A stretch of 64,000 nt of DNA from Rhizomicrobium electricum (GTDB lineage Bacteria > Pseudomonadota > Alphaproteobacteria > Micropepsales > Micropepsaceae). The notes below the pieces were generated by a model. That model saw only the letters and a program-made list of their open reading frames with translations, was not told the DNA's origin and made no database searches. The stretch spans positions 335,868 to 399,867 of the forward strand of contig NZ_JAASQS010000001.1 of NCBI RefSeq assembly GCF_011762045.1. Direction: 5' to 3'. The position numbers and the translations under genes are program-made. Below, one piece after another: positions 63,221 to 64,000 of the stretch (position 1 is its first letter; each line of letters begins with the position of its first letter).

Positions 63221-64000
63221 ATGTCAAACGTACTGGTTACGGGCGGAGCCGGCTTCATCGGCAGTCACATGACCTATGCTCTTCTCGATCGCGGCGACGA
63301 AGTCACCGTGCTCGACAATCTTGCCACCGGCGTGCGGTCCCTGGTTGCACAGCAAGCGGATTTCATCGAAGGCGATGTGGCCGACGCCGGACTGGTGCGC
63401 GACATTCTCCGCGGCCGCAAGATCGACGCCGTCATCCATTTCGCCGGATCCGTCGTGGTGCCGGAGTCGGTGGCTGATCCGCTCAAGTATTACGGCAACA
63501 ACACAGCCGCGACCCGCGATCTTCTCGAAGCCTGCATCGCCGAGCGTATTGGCCGCTTCGTCTTCTCTTCGACCGCAGCAGTCTACGGCATGCCGGACGA
63601 GACCATCGTGACCGAAGAAACGCCAACGGCACCGATCAATCCTTACGGCCGCTCCAAACTGATGACGGAATGGATGCTGCGCGACATCGCCAAGGCGCAT
63701 CCGTTCCGCTTCGTGGCGCTGCGCTACTTCAACGTTGCCGGGGCCGACCCGGCAGGGCGTACCGGACAGTCGACGCCGCGCGCCACCCATCTCATCAAAC
63801 GCGCCTGCCAGGCTGCGCTCGGCCGGGCTCCGGCGCTCGATATTTTCGGGACCGATTTCTCCACGCCGGACGGTACCGGTGTGCGTGACTACATTCACAT
63901 CAGCGATCTGATCGCCGCCCACCTGAAGGCGCTCGACGCTCTCGCGAACGGCGCGGAGTCCGACGTGTATAATTGCGGCTACGGCCGCGGCCTCAGCGTG
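63221..64000 (+). CDS. galE: UDP-glucose 4-epimerase, 3' end outside window
   Basis: 260 residues visible of a usual ~330; the frame is open to the last base. Interconverts UDP-glucose and UDP-galactose (or the GlcNAc forms). VLVTGGAGFIGSHM (residues 4-17), HFAGSVVVPESVADPLKYY, FSSTAAVYGMPDE, NPYGRSKLMTEWML (catalytic YxxxK), LRYFNVAGADPAGRTGQ, DGTGVRDYIHISDLIAAH. Read away from the island; may supply galactose-type sugars to it. Confidence 0.93.
   Translation, partial: MSNVLVTGGAGFIGSHMTYALLDRGDEVTVLDNLATGVRSLVAQQADFIEGDVADAGLVRDILRGRKIDAVIHFAGSVVVPESVADPLKYYGNNTAATRDLLEACIAERIGRFVFSSTAAVYGMPDETIVTEETPTAPINPYGRSKLMTEWMLRDIAKAHPFRFVALRYFNVAGADPAGRTGQSTPRATHLIKRACQAALGRAPALDIFGTDFSTPDGTGVRDYIHISDLIAAHLKALDALANGAESDVYNCGYGRGLSV

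Overview
This window is high-GC, double-membrane (Gram-negative) DNA. It most likely comes from an alphaproteobacterium of the Caulobacterales/Sphingomonadales/Rhizomicrobium kind. The reasons are large TonB-dependent receptors of the Xanthomonas/Caulobacter type, a FecI/FecR relay, RTX proteins carrying the 'YIASYxDL' 40-residue repeat, and an autotransporter. No rRNA, tRNA, CRISPR array or intact insertion sequence was seen. The organism assignment is inference.

Region 1 (1-8.2 kb, plus strand): two adjacent very large RTX-type surface or secreted proteins. The first is the 3' part of a serralysin-like protein that begins before the window. The second starts with Ig-like domains and has a beta-helix-like middle. 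Both end in the same ~355-residue cassette: six 40-residue repeats plus a PPC-like domain.

Region 2 (8.3-29.2 kb): a carbohydrate scavenging zone. It holds a clan GH-A glycosidase with an inserted jelly-roll, a tandem beta-helix protein fused to a propeller, a TonB-dependent receptor, gluconokinase, an RmlD-like reductase, a gluconate permease, a stand-alone LuxR-type HTH protein, a small exported protein, an autotransporter, and an ECF sigma/FecR/STN-TonB receptor operon. A remnant of a large serine recombinase (29.2-29.7 kb) lies at the border with region 3.

Region 3 (29.9-62.6 kb, entirely minus strand): a Wzx/Wzy-type surface polysaccharide island of about 33 kb. In the direction of transcription it carries Wzz; GDP-fucose synthesis (gmd, fcl); a WecG/TagA glycosyltransferase; a second glycosyltransferase; an epimerase; an FkbM methyltransferase; a nonulosonic acid block; a terminator; Wzx flippase; a capsule-type glycosyltransferase; a Wzy-like polymerase; dTDP-rhamnose synthesis (rfbACDB); a multi-SLBB export protein; Wzi; and a WecA/MraY-family initiating transferase. 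The nonulosonic acid block has candidates for all seven steps of the GDP-linked CMP-legionaminic acid route: PtmE-, LegB-, LegC-, LegH-, LegG-, LegI- and LegF-like. It also carries four extra genes that may make an unusual derivative: a Gfo/Idh oxidoreductase, an unassigned TIM-barrel-like protein, a FemAB-like acyltransferase and a methyltransferase.

Region 4 (63.2-64 kb): a plus-strand galE that runs off the window end.

Together, region 3 predicts a polymer containing L-rhamnose, L-fucose (or a relative) and a modified nonulosonic acid. It would be assembled on a lipid carrier, flipped, polymerised, exported through the SLBB protein and held at the surface by Wzi. The window has no tyrosine kinase of the Wzc type and no type I secretion pump for the RTX proteins, so these must be encoded elsewhere or be absent.
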